This document shows positions 20,122 to 28,862 of a DNA stretch of 64,000 bases, in pieces. The notes below the pieces were generated by a model that was not told the DNA's origin, ran no database searches, and saw nothing but the letters and a program-made list of their open reading frames with translations. Numbering within the stretch: position 1 is the first letter of the stretch; every line of letters starts with the position of its first letter. The position numbers and the translations under genes were made by a program. Source of the stretch: Methylocystaceae bacterium (GTDB taxonomy: Bacteria; Pseudomonadota; Alphaproteobacteria; Rhizobiales; Beijerinckiaceae); assembly GCA_009773555.1 (NCBI GenBank), contig WSXZ01000003.1, forward strand, positions 1 to 64,000, written 5' to 3'.

Positions 20122-20424
20122 ATGGCGAGAGCTACAATGAAGCGTAAGCCGGCCAAGAAGGCTGCGGCGAAGAAAGGTGCGCGTAAAACCGCAAGGAAGG
20201 CAGCGACGAAGAAGTCCGCGGCCAAGAAGGGCGCCCGCAAGGCTACGCGAAAGTCCGCTGCGAAAAAGACGGCCCGCAAGGGCGTCCGCAAGGTGGCGAC
20301 GAAAAAGCGCGGCGCTGTGAAAAAGGCAGGCGCCAAGAAGAGCACGCGCAAGGCTACCGCGAAGAAGCGCACGCCGCGCAAGGCGAAAACGCCAACCCCG
20401 CCAGCTGCGCCAGTGACCGCGTAA
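20122..20424 (+). CDS. Histone H1-like Lys/Ala-rich nucleoid protein
   Basis: 100 residues, about half Lys, Arg and Ala, in repeated KKA/AKK/RKA units (KPAKKAAAKKGARKTARKA and so on) and ending in a Pro/Ala tail. This is the composition of HC2/AlgP-like bacterial histone H1-type proteins that bind DNA without sequence preference. SD AGGGGA sits upstream of the ATG. Low complexity means homology cannot be judged in detail. Confidence 0.82.
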   Translation: MARATMKRKPAKKAAAKKGARKTARKAATKKSAAKKGARKATRKSAAKKTARKGVRKVATKKRGAVKKAGAKKSTRKATAKKRTPRKAKTPTPPAAPVTA

Positions 20425-20486
20425 GCCGAAGCGCCTCGCATGCGCGATCGGTCTTTCGCGTCACTGCGGCAGCGCTTCACGCACTC

Positions 20487-20529
20487 ATCGCCCGGGGGCG
20501 CGCGTCCAGTGAGACGCATCCCGGGCGAT
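20487..20529 (+). terminator. Hairpin after the histone-like gene
   Basis: ATCGCCCGGG at 20487-20496 pairs with CCCGGGCGAT at 20520-20529, with an inner GCGTC/GACGC stem. There is no clear T-run, so termination is likely but not certain. Confidence 0.6.
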
Positions 20530-20597
20530 TGCATTCAAAGCTCACTGCATTTCCGGCGCGTGCGACGCGTCCGGCGCGCTCCAGCCTTTAGATGCGC

Positions 20598-21037
20598 CTA
20601 GCGCGTCAGGCATTGCGTCGCGAAATCACGCCACATCGGCAAACCGTCTTTCGACTCGCGCTTCATCTTGTCCCATTCCTCGGCGCAGGCCCGCATCTTC
20701 TCGCGCGGCGCGCGGGGAAGAGTCGGTGGGGGCTGGCTTGTATCGACCGCAGGCGGCGCTTGCGGCGGCGAAAGCGCATCGCCGCCAGGCGGCCGCGGAG
20801 TTTGTGGAGCGGGCTTCGCGCTCGGCGTCGGCGATACGACCGTTGGAGGTCGCGTTGCGCGGGGCTGCCGCGCCGGCTCCTGTGGAGGCGAGGGGGTTCT
20901 CGCGCTCGAGTGGGCGGCGTTGGCGTCGCCGGCTTGACCTGTGCGAACGATACGCTCGCAGCGAGCAGCGCGGCGGCGGCGATCGCCAAAGCGCGCGCCA
21001 AGCGGCTCAGAGAAGAGTTGCGCGAGCCGATTTTCAA
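20598..21037 (-). pseudogene. Exported Pro-rich protein with a PsiF-like C-terminal motif, frameshifted
   Basis: From a TTG at 21037 (SD AGGAA) one frame encodes a clear signal peptide (LARALAIAAAALLAASVSFAQ) and starts a Pro-rich region (VKPATPTPPTRARE). The Pro-rich region continues only in another frame (SPPQEPARQPRATRPP...), ending with CAEEWDKMKRESKDGLPMWRDFATQCL, a Cys/Trp pattern like that in PsiF-type repeats. Adding one C to the five-base G/C run at 20892-20896 would join the two frames without a gap. A homopolymer error in the sequence or a recent one-base loss are equally possible. Function unknown. Confidence 0.65.
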
Positions 21038-21165
21038 TGTTTTTTCCTCGCGCAAGCACAATGGCCGTCCATTCTCTATAGCCTGAAGTCCGTTCCCCTC
21101 GAAAGCGGATGGCAGCGATGACCGGGGAAGGGCGCATGTCAGCGAGCCCAGAAAGCGGAGGCGCC

Positions 21166-22191
21166 ATGAACGATGCACGAAAGCCCGTCGAAGCAGCAGC
21201 GCGGCTGAGCCTGCTACAGCGCCCTCGTCGGAATCGGAAGAGCGAATGGGCGCGTCGTCTCGTCAGGGAAAACGCGCTTGAGGTCTCGGACCTCATCTGG
21301 CCCCTCTTCTTGATCGACGGTTCGGATCGACGCGAGCCCGTATCCTCGATGCCGGGCGTGTTCCGGTATTCGGTCGACGCGGCGGTTGAAGCCGTCGCAG
21401 AGGCGGCCGCGCTCGGCGTGCCCGCTGTTGCGCTCTTCCCCTATACGGATCCGGACTTGCGCGATGAGATCGCGAGCGCGGCGCTCGATCCCGAGAATCT
21501 CGTCTGCCGCGCCTGCCAGGCGATCAAGGCCGCCGTACCCGGCATCGGCATCATTACCGACGTCGCGCTCGATCCTTACACGAGCCACGGGCATGACGGC
21601 CTTCTCGTCGGCGACGAGATTGTCAACGACGCGACCGTCGCCGTGCTGGCGCGGCAGGCGGTCACCCAAGCGCGTGCAGGCTCGGACATCATCGCGCCCT
21701 CGGACATGATGGATGGACGCGTGGAAGCGATCCGCAACGCGCTCGACGCCGAGGGTTTCGAGAATGTTCAGATCATGAGCTACGCCGCGAAATATGCGTC
21801 GGCGTTTTACGGGCCGTTCCGCGACGCGATCGGCACGAGCAAGACGCTGCGAGGTGACAAGCGGACCTATCAGATGGACCCCGCCAATTCGGACGAAGCG
21901 CTGCGCGAAGTGGGTCTCGACCTTGAGCAGGGCGCCGATATGGTGATGGTGAAGCCCGGAATGCCGTATCTCGACATCGTGCGACGCGTCGTCGACGTCT
22001 ACCGCGCGCCTACATTCGCCTATCAGGTGTCGGGCGAATACGCGATGATTACCGCGGCTGCGCAAAACGGCTGGATTGACGGCGAACGCGCCATGCTCGA
22101 AAGTCTGCTCGCTTTCAAGCGGGCCGGCGCCTCAGGCGTTCTGACCTATTTCGCGCTCCGCGCGGCGCGGGCGCTGCAAGAAAGAAAGTGA
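21166..22191 (+). CDS. hemB: Delta-aminolevulinic acid dehydratase (porphobilinogen synthase)
   Basis: 341 residues from ATG 21166 (GGAGG upstream; an ATG at 21136 is possible). It condenses two 5-aminolevulinate molecules in heme synthesis. The two active-site Lys are in SYAAKYASAFYGPFRDA and MVKPGMPYLDI. The metal-binding stretch reads DVALDPYTSHGHDG, with Asp where zinc enzymes have Cys, so a Mg/K-dependent type is expected. It is convergent with the DUF2383 gene across a strong hairpin. Confidence 0.95.
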   Translation: MNDARKPVEAAARLSLLQRPRRNRKSEWARRLVRENALEVSDLIWPLFLIDGSDRREPVSSMPGVFRYSVDAAVEAVAEAAALGVPAVALFPYTDPDLRDEIASAALDPENLVCRACQAIKAAVPGIGIITDVALDPYTSHGHDGLLVGDEIVNDATVAVLARQAVTQARAGSDIIAPSDMMDGRVEAIRNALDAEGFENVQIMSYAAKYASAFYGPFRDAIGTSKTLRGDKRTYQMDPANSDEALREVGLDLEQGADMVMVKPGMPYLDIVRRVVDVYRAPTFAYQVSGEYAMITAAAQNGWIDGERAMLESLLAFKRAGASGVLTYFALRAARALQERK

Positions 22192-22211
22192 CGCGCTCGC
22201 GTCACTTTCTT
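22182..22211. terminator. Bidirectional hairpin between hemB and the DUF2383 gene
   Basis: A perfect 13-bp inverted repeat, AAGAAAGTGACGC at 22182-22194 and its complement at 22199-22211, with a 4-base loop. It includes the hemB stop codon. A-rich and T-rich ends serve both directions. Confidence 0.8.
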
Positions 22212-22225
22212 CCAAGAAACGATCG

Positions 22226-22666
22226 TCACGCGGCGTCGCGCAGGCTGCGTACGCGGTCGTGGTTTTCCTTCACGCCCTGATACTGGCGCTGGACCATCGA
22301 TCTGATCTCCGGAGGCAGAGGCTGCGCGATGGCCTGCTGATAAGCGTCCTTGGCGGCGTCTTCGCCGCGCTCGACCTCCTCCAGCACCGCCTGTTCCGAG
22401 CGGCTTGTCAGGGCGGCCTTCAGATTTGTCCAAGCCCGGTGCATGGCGCCGGGCATGGAGCCGCTCTTCGAAGGTTCGCCGCCCAAGCTGACGATCTTCG
22501 ATTCGAGCTCCTTAGCGCCTTCAGCGCAGCGCGCGGCCGCCGTTCGAAACACAGTCTTTAGCGTCGGATTTTCGACGTCTTCAGCCGCAGCCAGAAACCC
22601 TTGCTCGCCGTCGCGACTGATTTCGGCAAGCTCATTCAACGTGGTGATGACTTCAGACTTTTCCAT
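22226..22666 (-). CDS. DUF2383 (PA2169-like) four-helix-bundle protein
   Basis: 146 residues. GGGAGG is best spaced for ATG 22666; an ATG six bases upstream is possible. The whole protein is helical with the family pattern: VITTLNELAEISRDGEQGFLAAAEDV, FRTAAARCAEGAKELESKIVSLGGEPSKSGSMPGAMHRAWTNLKAALT and VLEEVERGEDAAKDAYQQAI. Ferritin-like bundle, soluble, function unknown but commonly stress-associated. Confidence 0.88.
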   Translation of the reverse strand: MEKSEVITTLNELAEISRDGEQGFLAAAEDVENPTLKTVFRTAAARCAEGAKELESKIVSLGGEPSKSGSMPGAMHRAWTNLKAALTSRSEQAVLEEVERGEDAAKDAYQQAIAQPLPPEIRSMVQRQYQGVKENHDRVRSLRDAA

Positions 22667-22896
22667 TTTCATGCCTCCCGAGGACGCAAGCGCGTACGGG
22701 TCCTAAACAATAGCCCGATTGCTTTGTTCCGGCGGATTGCAGGGCGGGCGCGTCGGTGGGATGGACGGGCGCGGCGAGACTCCGAGACCGCGGGGTGGAC
22801 AAAGACTCGCAAGCATGGTTTGCAGGACCGCCCGCTGCGCCGCTTTCGCGCGCGTCAGCGAGCTATCTTCAGCCCCCTCCAGGCATCGCTAAAGAT

Positions 22897-23316
22897 ATGA
22901 TTCGACGCGCCGTTCTTGTTGCCGCTCTAACGTTTTGCGCCGCCGGGCCGACCCGAGCGGATTTTCGTCTGTGCAACAACACGAGCGCGCGCGTCAGCGT
23001 CGCCATCGCTTATACCGACGGGCGCAACTGGTTGTCGGAGGGTTGGTGGAACCTTCGGCCGAGCGTTTGCGAAACGCTGCTGCGCGGTCCGCTCGCCGCC
23101 CAATATTACTATGTTTACGCGATGGACGAGCGCGGCGGCGAATGGAAGGGCAAAGCGTTCATGTGCACGCGTGATCGGGAATTCCGCATCGACGGCCGAG
23201 AGGACTGTTTCGCGCGCGGTTTTGATCGAACCGGATTTTTCGAAATCGACACGGGACGGGACGCGAAGAGCTGGACGGTTCAGCTCACGGACCCCAACGC
23301 CGCGCCCGCGCAATAA
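22897..23316 (+). CDS. DUF1036 exported protein
   Basis: 139 residues from ATG 22897. A signal peptide (RRAVLVAALTFCAAGPTRA) is followed by the DUF1036 pattern: FRLCNNTSARVSVAIAY, WLSEGWWNLRPSVCETLLRGPL, QYYYVYAMDERGGEW, FMCTRDREFRI and a second Cys pair (DCFARGF). Likely periplasmic with disulfides. Function unknown. It is 25 bp upstream of pyk and probably co-transcribed. Confidence 0.87.
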   Translation: MIRRAVLVAALTFCAAGPTRADFRLCNNTSARVSVAIAYTDGRNWLSEGWWNLRPSVCETLLRGPLAAQYYYVYAMDERGGEWKGKAFMCTRDREFRIDGREDCFARGFDRTGFFEIDTGRDAKSWTVQLTDPNAAPAQ

Positions 23317-23341
23317 TGACTCATTCAGGAACGGCTTCATC

Positions 23342-24784
23342 ATGAGAAGGTCGCGGCGCGTCAAAATAATCGCAACGCTTGGTCCGGCGACGGTCGACAA
23401 AGCGGTCATCGCAGGGCTCGTGCGCGCCGGCGCCGACGTCTTCCGCATCAACATGAGCCACACGGATCATGCCGGCCTCGCCAGCTATGTTCGGATCATC
23501 CGCGAAATTGAGAACGATATCTCGCGCGCGATCGCCGTGCTCGTCGATCTCCAGGGCCCGAAGCTGCGCATCGGCGCCTTCGAGGAAGGCTCGGTGCATC
23601 TGCGCAAGGGCGACGTCTTCGTCTTCGACAGCGATCCCAAACCCGGCGACGCCACGCGCGTGCGCTTGCCGCATCCCGAGATTTTAGCGGCGCTCAAGGT
23701 CAATGATTCGATTCTCATCGACGATGGCCGCGTGCGGCTGCATGTCGTGGAAACGTCTCCGGAGCGGGCGCACGCCGTCGTCGACGTCGCCGGGCGCCTC
23801 TCGAACCGCAAGGGCGTCAGCCTGCCCGACACCGAAATTCCGATCACCTCGATGACCAACAAGGATCGCGCCGATCTCGACGCCGCGCTCAAAGAGCGCG
23901 TCGACTGGGTTGCGATCTCCTTCGTCCAGCGTCCCGAAGACGTCCTTGAAGTGAAGCAGATCACGCAAGGCCGGGTGATGGTCATGGCCAAGATCGAGAA
24001 GCCTCAAGCGATTTCGAGGCTCGAGGAAGTGATCGAGGTTTCCGACGCGCTGATGGTGGCGCGCGGCGACCTTGGCGTCGAAGTGCCGCTCGAGCGGGTC
24101 CCTGGCCTTCAAAAACGCATCAACCGTTCGGCGCGACGACTGGGCAAGCCGGTCGTCATCGCGACGCAGATGCTTGAGTCGATGATCCTGTCGCCCTTGC
24201 CGACGCGCGCCGAGGTGTCCGACGTCGCCACCGCCGTCTTTGAAGGCGCGGACGCCGTCATGCTCTCGGCCGAAAGCGCCGCGGGGCAATATCCGCACGA
24301 AGCCGTCGCCACCATGAGCCGGATCGCGGAAGAGGTCGAGACCGACGCGATCTACCGCTCGATCATCAATGCCCAGCGCGGCGAATTGCCCAATCCGACC
24401 TCAGCCGACGCCATCGCCGTCGCCGCCCGCGACGTGGCGCAAACGCTTCATTCGAAGGCGATCATCGCCTGGACGTCATCCGGCTCGACGGCGCTGCGTA
24501 TCGCGCGCGAACGGCCGCAATCGCCGATTCTCGCGCTGACGCCGAAGCGCGACACCGCCCGTCGCCTGGCGCTTGTTTGGGGCGTGCACGCGCTGGAGAC
24601 GCGCGACGCCGTCGACATTGAAGATATGGTTGGCCGCGCCTGCGAATATTCGGAGAGCGAGGGGTTCGGCGGCCCCGGCGACCGGGTCATCATCGTCGCC
24701 GGCATGCCTTTCGGCACGCCGGGCGCGACAAACATGATCCGCATCGCCCATCTGGGCGAGCAGCGCCAAGGCGGCGACGTTTAA
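23342..24784 (+). CDS. pyk: Pyruvate kinase
   Basis: 480 residues. Converts phosphoenolpyruvate and ADP to pyruvate and ATP. Motifs: [65 protein letters not shown], the ATQMLESMI signature, and [15 protein letters not shown]. The C-terminal allosteric domain is present ([16 protein letters not shown]...). It ends on TTAA, where its stop overlaps the stop of the cold-shock gene on the other strand. Confidence 0.97.
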   Translation: MRRSRRVKIIATLGPATVDKAVIAGLVRAGADVFRINMSHTDHAGLASYVRIIREIENDISRAIAVLVDLQGPKLRIGAFEEGSVHLRKGDVFVFDSDPKPGDATRVRLPHPEILAALKVNDSILIDDGRVRLHVVETSPERAHAVVDVAGRLSNRKGVSLPDTEIPITSMTNKDRADLDAALKERVDWVAISFVQRPEDVLEVKQITQGRVMVMAKIEKPQAISRLEEVIEVSDALMVARGDLGVEVPLERVPGLQKRINRSARRLGKPVVIATQMLESMILSPLPTRAEVSDVATAVFEGADAVMLSAESAAGQYPHEAVATMSRIAEEVETDAIYRSIINAQRGELPNPTSADAIAVAARDVAQTLHSKAIIAWTSSGSTALRIARERPQSPILALTPKRDTARRLALVWGVHALETRDAVDIEDMVGRACEYSESEGFGGPGDRVIIVAGMPFGTPGATNMIRIAHLGEQRQGGDV

Positions 24785-24993
24785 TCCTGCAGTTGCAGCT
24801 TATCGGCGGAGGATCTGCCGCTACGCTTGTCCACGACAAGTTCGTAGGAAACCTTCTGGCCTTCAGCGAGGCTGTCGAGGCCTGCGCGCTCGACGGCGCT
24901 GATGTGAACGAAGACGTCCTGGCCGCCGGCGTCCGGCTGAATGAAGCCGAAGCCCTTTTGTGCATTGAACCACTTTACGGCGCCTGTCGGCAT
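24781..24993 (-). CDS. Cold-shock domain protein (CspA family)
   Basis: 70 residues. RNA-binding OB fold with [17 protein letters not shown] (RNP1), [13 protein letters not shown] (RNP2) and the alphaproteobacterial ending [20 protein letters not shown]. Very similar to the second copy at 41959-42171. About 185 bp of non-coding DNA upstream could hold the long leader usual for csp genes. Confidence 0.95.
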   Translation of the reverse strand: MPTGAVKWFNAQKGFGFIQPDAGGQDVFVHISAVERAGLDSLAEGQKVSYELVVDKRSGRSSADKLQLQD

Positions 24994-25178
24994 GGCTTTT
25001 CCTTTCAAAATAGCGGGAACGCTGCGGATCGCTGCGTTCTTCTAGTCAATCGGAGCTTGGGAAAGGTCAGGCGCCGCGCGTCTTGAGACGAGAGAGCAAG
25101 ATCGTTCGGCCGAAACTCGAATGCGCGATGAATATTATAGGAGCGGACGCCCAATGAAAACCCGGCAGGCGAGAATTG

Positions 25179-25658
25179 TTATGCTCCTTGCGGCCGCCAT
25201 TCCATCACAATGGTTTCGCGCCCGGACAATGTGTTCGCGCCGCGCCCGATGCGCGAAAATCCGACGCGTTCGTAAAAATGGATGGCCCGGGCGTTGTCCG
25301 CATTGACGTCCAGCCGAATAAGCCGTGGCGAGACGTTTCGCGCCGCCGACAGCAGCGACGCGCCGAGGCCCGCGCCGAATCGATCCGGAGCGACGCAAAT
25401 CTGATCGAGCCAGCCGTCCGCCGGATTGATCACGACGAAGCCTGCAAGCGTCGACTGAGCGTCAAACAGGCAGAGCGTCACCGCTCCAATCGCTTCCAAC
25501 TCTCGAATGCGGCGCAGGAGCCAGTCGCGGCGCGCCTCAAAGTCGATCTCGGGATAGGTGGCCCGCCAGGAGGCGACCCAAAGGTCGAGAATGAAGGGCC
25601 AGTCGTCGTCGACGCGCGAACGCAGATTGCGCGACGCATATGCGGTCGGGGCGTTCAC
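25179..25658 (-). CDS. GNAT-family N-acetyltransferase
   Basis: 159 residues. Acetyl-CoA-dependent acetyltransferase fold: LWVASWRATYPEIDF in the first helix, AGFVVINPADGWLDQICVAPDRFGAGLGASLL (the Q/R-x-x-G-x-G/A loop, as RFGAGLG), then LDVNADNARAIHFYERVGFSRIGRG. Substrate unknown. Its start overlaps the suhB stop by 4 bases, so the two are coupled. Confidence 0.9.
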   Translation of the reverse strand: MNAPTAYASRNLRSRVDDDWPFILDLWVASWRATYPEIDFEARRDWLLRRIRELEAIGAVTLCLFDAQSTLAGFVVINPADGWLDQICVAPDRFGAGLGASLLSAARNVSPRLIRLDVNADNARAIHFYERVGFSRIGRGANTLSGRETIVMEWRPQGA

Positions 25659-26446
25659 GCCTTCCTCATCAGATCGAGCAACTGGCGGTGAATCGCCTCA
25701 TTGCCTGCGCAGACCTCGCCCTTCCCAAGCATGTCCGGGCCGCCCGAAAAATCGCTGACGAAGCCGCCAGCTTCACGCACGAGCACGATTCCCGCCGCCA
25801 CATCCCAGGAGCTGATGCCGCGCTCCCAATAGCCGTCGAAACGCCCGCAGGCGACCATCGCGAGATCGAGCGCGGCGGCGCCTAAGCGACGAATATTGGC
25901 GATCTTTCCCATGCCGGCCGCAAGCTCGCGCTTGAAGGATTCGTGATCGCGGACCCGCGCCAGCGGCGGAATTCCGCAGGCCACCATGGACTCGCCAAGC
26001 GACCGCCGCGCCGCGACGCGCATGCGGCGATTGTTGAAATAGGCGCCTTGGCCCAGCTCAGCGACGAACATGTCGTCGGTCGCGGGATTATAGACCAGGC
26101 CGGCGACGAGACGGTCCTCGCGCTCCAGGCCGATAGAGATGGCGAAGACCGGAACGCCATGGAGGAAATTCGAGGTGCCGTCGAGCGGGTCGATAATCCA
26201 GCGATGGCTCTTGTCGGCGCCTTCCACGACGCCGCCTTCCTCCAGAATGAAGCCGTAGCCGGGGCGCGCCCTCGACAGCTCGTCGAAGAGAGTCTTCTCG
26301 GCGCGCTTGTCGGCCGCGCTAACGAAATCGCCCGGACCCTTCACCGATACTTGGAGGTTCTCCACCTCCCCGAAATCGCGTTTAAGGCCACGTCCAGCTT
26401 TCAGCGCGGCGGCGGTCATCACATTCATCAAGGCGGAGCGAATCAT
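25655..26446 (-). CDS. suhB: Inositol monophosphatase family protein SuhB
   Basis: 263 residues. Metal-dependent phosphatase fold: GDFVSAADKRAEKTL, ILEEGG, WIIDPLDGTSNFLHGVP (metal-binding DxxDGT) and the late SSWDVAAGIVLVREAGG. In bacteria SuhB also acts with Nus factors on rRNA transcription. The start region faces a divergent SuhB-type sRNA. Confidence 0.94.
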   Translation of the reverse strand: MIRSALMNVMTAAALKAGRGLKRDFGEVENLQVSVKGPGDFVSAADKRAEKTLFDELSRARPGYGFILEEGGVVEGADKSHRWIIDPLDGTSNFLHGVPVFAISIGLEREDRLVAGLVYNPATDDMFVAELGQGAYFNNRRMRVAARRSLGESMVACGIPPLARVRDHESFKRELAAGMGKIANIRRLGAAALDLAMVACGRFDGYWERGISSWDVAAGIVLVREAGGFVSDFSGGPDMLGKGEVCAGNEAIHRQLLDLMRKA

Positions 26447-26664
26447 TTAAGGAGAGCCTGGGGGAGGGTTGTGGGAGATTCAACGCTTTTCAAGCGCGGC
26501 GAGCGCCCGGGGACGCACGCGAAGGCTAGTTCAAATGCGCCAGTTTTCGCCCTAGAGCCAGTCCCTTTTTCGGCTTTGCCGCCGCTTCGTCTCCATTGGC
26601 CAAAAACGCCGACACAGGAGCAGTTTGGCGCGTTAACCTTAAATTAAGGATTATCATGCAGCCT

Positions 26665-26767
26665 GAAAACGTCCCTTCAGTGGGACGTCCGAGTGGCTTC
26701 TTCTCCACTCGTCCTTGATGCCTCCCTGTCAAGAAGCCTTGAGAGCCGCCGTCGCGGCTCTCTTTTT
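26665..26767 (+). ncRNA. Structured small RNA, suhB/MmgR family candidate
   Basis: Three consecutive hairpins and a terminator on the plus strand: ACGTCCC/GGGACGT at 26669-26688, CGAGTGG/CCACTCG at 26690-26711, and CTTGA/TCAAG at 26714-26733 with the CU-rich loop TGCCTCCCTG. The terminator is GAGAGCCGC/GCGGCTCTC at 26741-26762 followed by TTTTTG. The alphaproteobacterial suhB (MmgR) sRNA is described next to suhB, and here the RNA lies divergently upstream of suhB. The exposed CCUCCC loop could pair with ribosome-binding sites. Family name is inferred from position and architecture; the 5' end is an estimate. Confidence 0.78.
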
Positions 26768-26890
26768 GCGTCCGGCGCCCGCTCCGGCCGTTAAGGTTAA
26801 GGAAAGGCTAAGCGCGCGCCCCTCGGTCCTCTGCGTTACAGTTCAAGCCATCGAAAGACGCAGCCGCGTCCAATTTGCGTGAACGTTCGT

Positions 26891-27421
26891 ATGGCTCGAG
26901 TCAAAGGCAGCGTGGGGGAGAAGCAGCCGGTCTCTTTTATCGAGAGACTGGCGGGATCCGAGGGCTTTTGCGCTCTGTTTCGCGAAGGAATGAGCCTCGT
27001 CGAGGAGGCGGCCTCCTATCTCGACGGCGACGGACGTCTCGACGCGAAGGCGCTGCCGCGGACCGACGCTCTCGCCTATGCGGCTGAAAGCATGCGGCTG
27101 ACGACAAGGCTGATGCAGATCGCGTCCTGGCTGTTGCTGCAGCGCGCGGTGAATCAGGGAGAGTTGACGCGCCATCAGGCGGCCAGCAACCGGCATCGCG
27201 TCAAGCTTCGTGAGCAGGAGCTGGCCTCGGCCCCCGACCTCTTCCAGCGCCTGCCGCTCCGTTTGCGCGAGCTGTCGTTGCAGTCGCTGCGCCTGCAAGC
27301 GCGGATTATCCACCTTGACCGGCTGATCCATGCGCTCGAGCCAGCGCTCGCCGCGCCGGCGCCAACGTCCAGTCCGGTCGAAGCGCAGATTGCGAGACTG
27401 CGCGCCGCTTTCGCCCAGTGA
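26891..27421 (+). CDS. rcdA: RcdA, adaptor for CtrA degradation (DUF1465)
   Basis: 176 residues from ATG 26891; a GTG at 26879 is in frame. The DUF1465 pattern is clear: FIERLAGSEGFCALFREGMSLVEEAASYLDG, AYAAESMRLTTRLMQIASWLLLQRAVNQGE and LQARIIHLDRLIHALEP. In Caulobacter RcdA is a helical adaptor that, after CpdR primes ClpXP, helps destroy the cell-cycle regulator CtrA. A cpdR gene lies 1.5 kb away in this window. Confidence 0.9.
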   Translation: MARVKGSVGEKQPVSFIERLAGSEGFCALFREGMSLVEEAASYLDGDGRLDAKALPRTDALAYAAESMRLTTRLMQIASWLLLQRAVNQGELTRHQAASNRHRVKLREQELASAPDLFQRLPLRLRELSLQSLRLQARIIHLDRLIHALEPALAAPAPTSSPVEAQIARLRAAFAQ

Positions 27422-27442
27422 GATCCTTCAGCCGAACCAACT

Positions 27443-27478
27443 GAAGGCGGCGGTTTGAACCGCCGCCTTCGCTTTATT
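27443..27478 (+). terminator. Terminator between rcdA and rpmE
   Basis: A perfect 13-bp stem, GAAGGCGGCGGTT at 27443-27455 with its complement at 27458-27470 and a 2-base loop centre, followed by GCTTTATTTCTT. It probably serves both convergent genes. Confidence 0.85.
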
Positions 27479-27704
27479 TCTTGCCGAAAGAGAGATTTCC
27501 GAAGCGGGAGTTGAAGCGCGACAAGCGTCCGCCGCGGTCGAGCAGTTGCGTCGAACCGCCCGTCCAGGCCGGATGGGTCTTCGGATCGATGTCGAGCTGC
27601 ATCGTGTCCCCCGCCTTACCCCAGGTGGAACGGGTCGTAAATTCGGTGCCGTCGGTCATCACGACCTTGATCATGTGATATCCGGGGTGGATGTCCTTTT
27701 TCAT
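27474..27704 (-). CDS. rpmE: 50S ribosomal protein L31
   Basis: 76 residues from ATG 27704 with AAGGA upstream. Alphaproteobacterial L31: [46 protein letters not shown], and the end [14 protein letters not shown]. It lacks zinc-binding Cys, so it is the zinc-independent form. Confidence 0.96.
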   Translation of the reverse strand: MKKDIHPGYHMIKVVMTDGTEFTTRSTWGKAGDTMQLDIDPKTHPAWTGGSTQLLDRGGRLSRFNSRFGNLSFGKK

Positions 27705-27868
27705 AATGATGCATCCTTTTTGCGATGGAAACGACTGAAGACCCACGCCGCGGCGGCGCGGGGTCGGCCGTTCGAAACAAGCGAATTTGCTGGCGCTGAT
27801 AACGCACTGCGGGCAAATGGGCAAGTTGGCCCCTAGCGGCCGGGCGCCACAAGCGAGGAACACAGGTA

Positions 27869-28804
27869 ATGACCGGATACCGAGCCGATCTGCCGCAGTT
27901 GAAGCCGGGGCTCTTCGTCAGCGACGGCGGCATGGAAACGACGCTTATCTTTCATGAGGGCGTCGAGTTGCCGCATTTCGCGTCGTTTGTCCTGCTCGAC
28001 AGTGAGGAGGGCAGGGCGCGACTCCGCGCCTATTACGAGAGCTACCTCGCGATCGCGCGGCGCCACGGACGCGGGTTGATGCTGGACAGTCCGACCTGGC
28101 GCGCAAATCCCGACTGGGGCGCGAAGATTGGCTATGACGCGGCAGGGTTGAAGCGCATCAATGAAGCCTCGATCGCGCTGCTCGACGAGCTGCGGCAGGC
28201 CTGGGAGACGGCTCAAACGCCGATCGTCGTCGCCGGCGTGCTCGGGCCGCGCGGAGACGGCTACGCGGAAGGGCGCATGAGCGCCGTGGAAGCGGAAGAC
28301 TATCACGCGCCGCAGATCGCCTCCTTCGCCCAAACGGCCGCCGACATGGTCGCGGCCTACACTCTCAATTATGTCGAGGAAGCGATCGGGATCGCCCGCG
28401 CCGCCCGCGCGCTCGCCATGCCCTGCTCAATTTCCTTCACGGTGGAGACCGACGGCAACCTTATCGGCGGGCGGAGCTTGCGCGACGCGGTCGAGACGGT
28501 GGATCGCGAAACCGACGCGGCGCCTGCCTATTACATGATCAACTGCGCCCATCCGACGCATTTCGAGCAGGCGCTCTCAGCGGACGCGCCGTGGATGAAC
28601 CGGCTGTTGGGGATCAAGGCCAACGCTTCGACGAAAAGCCACGCCGAGCTGGACGAATCGGAGACGCTCGACTCTGGCGATCCCGTCGATCTGGGCCGCA
28701 GATATCGGAAATTGCGCCAGGCATATCCCAGCTTGCGCATCCTCGGCGGATGTTGCGGGACGGACGACCGCCATGTCGCCGCGATCTGCGAAGCCTGCGC
28801 TTAG
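27869..28804 (+). CDS. Homocysteine S-methyltransferase family protein
   Basis: 311 residues. TIM-barrel methyltransferase using zinc-bound thiol: [14 protein letters not shown] at the start, [11 protein letters not shown], the zinc Cys in [12 protein letters not shown] and the Cys pair in [11 protein letters not shown]. It transfers a methyl group (from S-methylmethionine, betaine or a similar donor) to a thiol such as homocysteine. The true donor is unknown. Confidence 0.9.
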   Translation: MTGYRADLPQLKPGLFVSDGGMETTLIFHEGVELPHFASFVLLDSEEGRARLRAYYESYLAIARRHGRGLMLDSPTWRANPDWGAKIGYDAAGLKRINEASIALLDELRQAWETAQTPIVVAGVLGPRGDGYAEGRMSAVEAEDYHAPQIASFAQTAADMVAAYTLNYVEEAIGIARAARALAMPCSISFTVETDGNLIGGRSLRDAVETVDRETDAAPAYYMINCAHPTHFEQALSADAPWMNRLLGIKANASTKSHAELDESETLDSGDPVDLGRRYRKLRQAYPSLRILGGCCGTDDRHVAAICEACA

Positions 28805-28862
28805 AGCGCGCCGCGTGATCTGCATGGGCGATAAAGCCCAGACGCAGCGTGATCTAAAGCGT

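Noticed and set aside
19748-20140. 130-residue open frame before the histone-like gene
   Set aside because: No SD, no recognisable pattern, overlaps the well-supported start at 20122.
20592-21086. Plus-strand open frame opposite the PsiF-like gene
   Set aside because: The minus strand shows signal peptide and Cys/Trp motif; the plus frame is Arg/Ala-rich without motif.
26526-26732. Short minus-strand open frame over the sRNA
   Set aside because: The plus-strand hairpins and terminator explain the sequence better; no protein pattern.
28805-28862. Imperfect hairpin between the methyltransferase and cpdR
   Set aside because: Weak stem with mismatches and no T-run; cannot be called a terminator with confidence.
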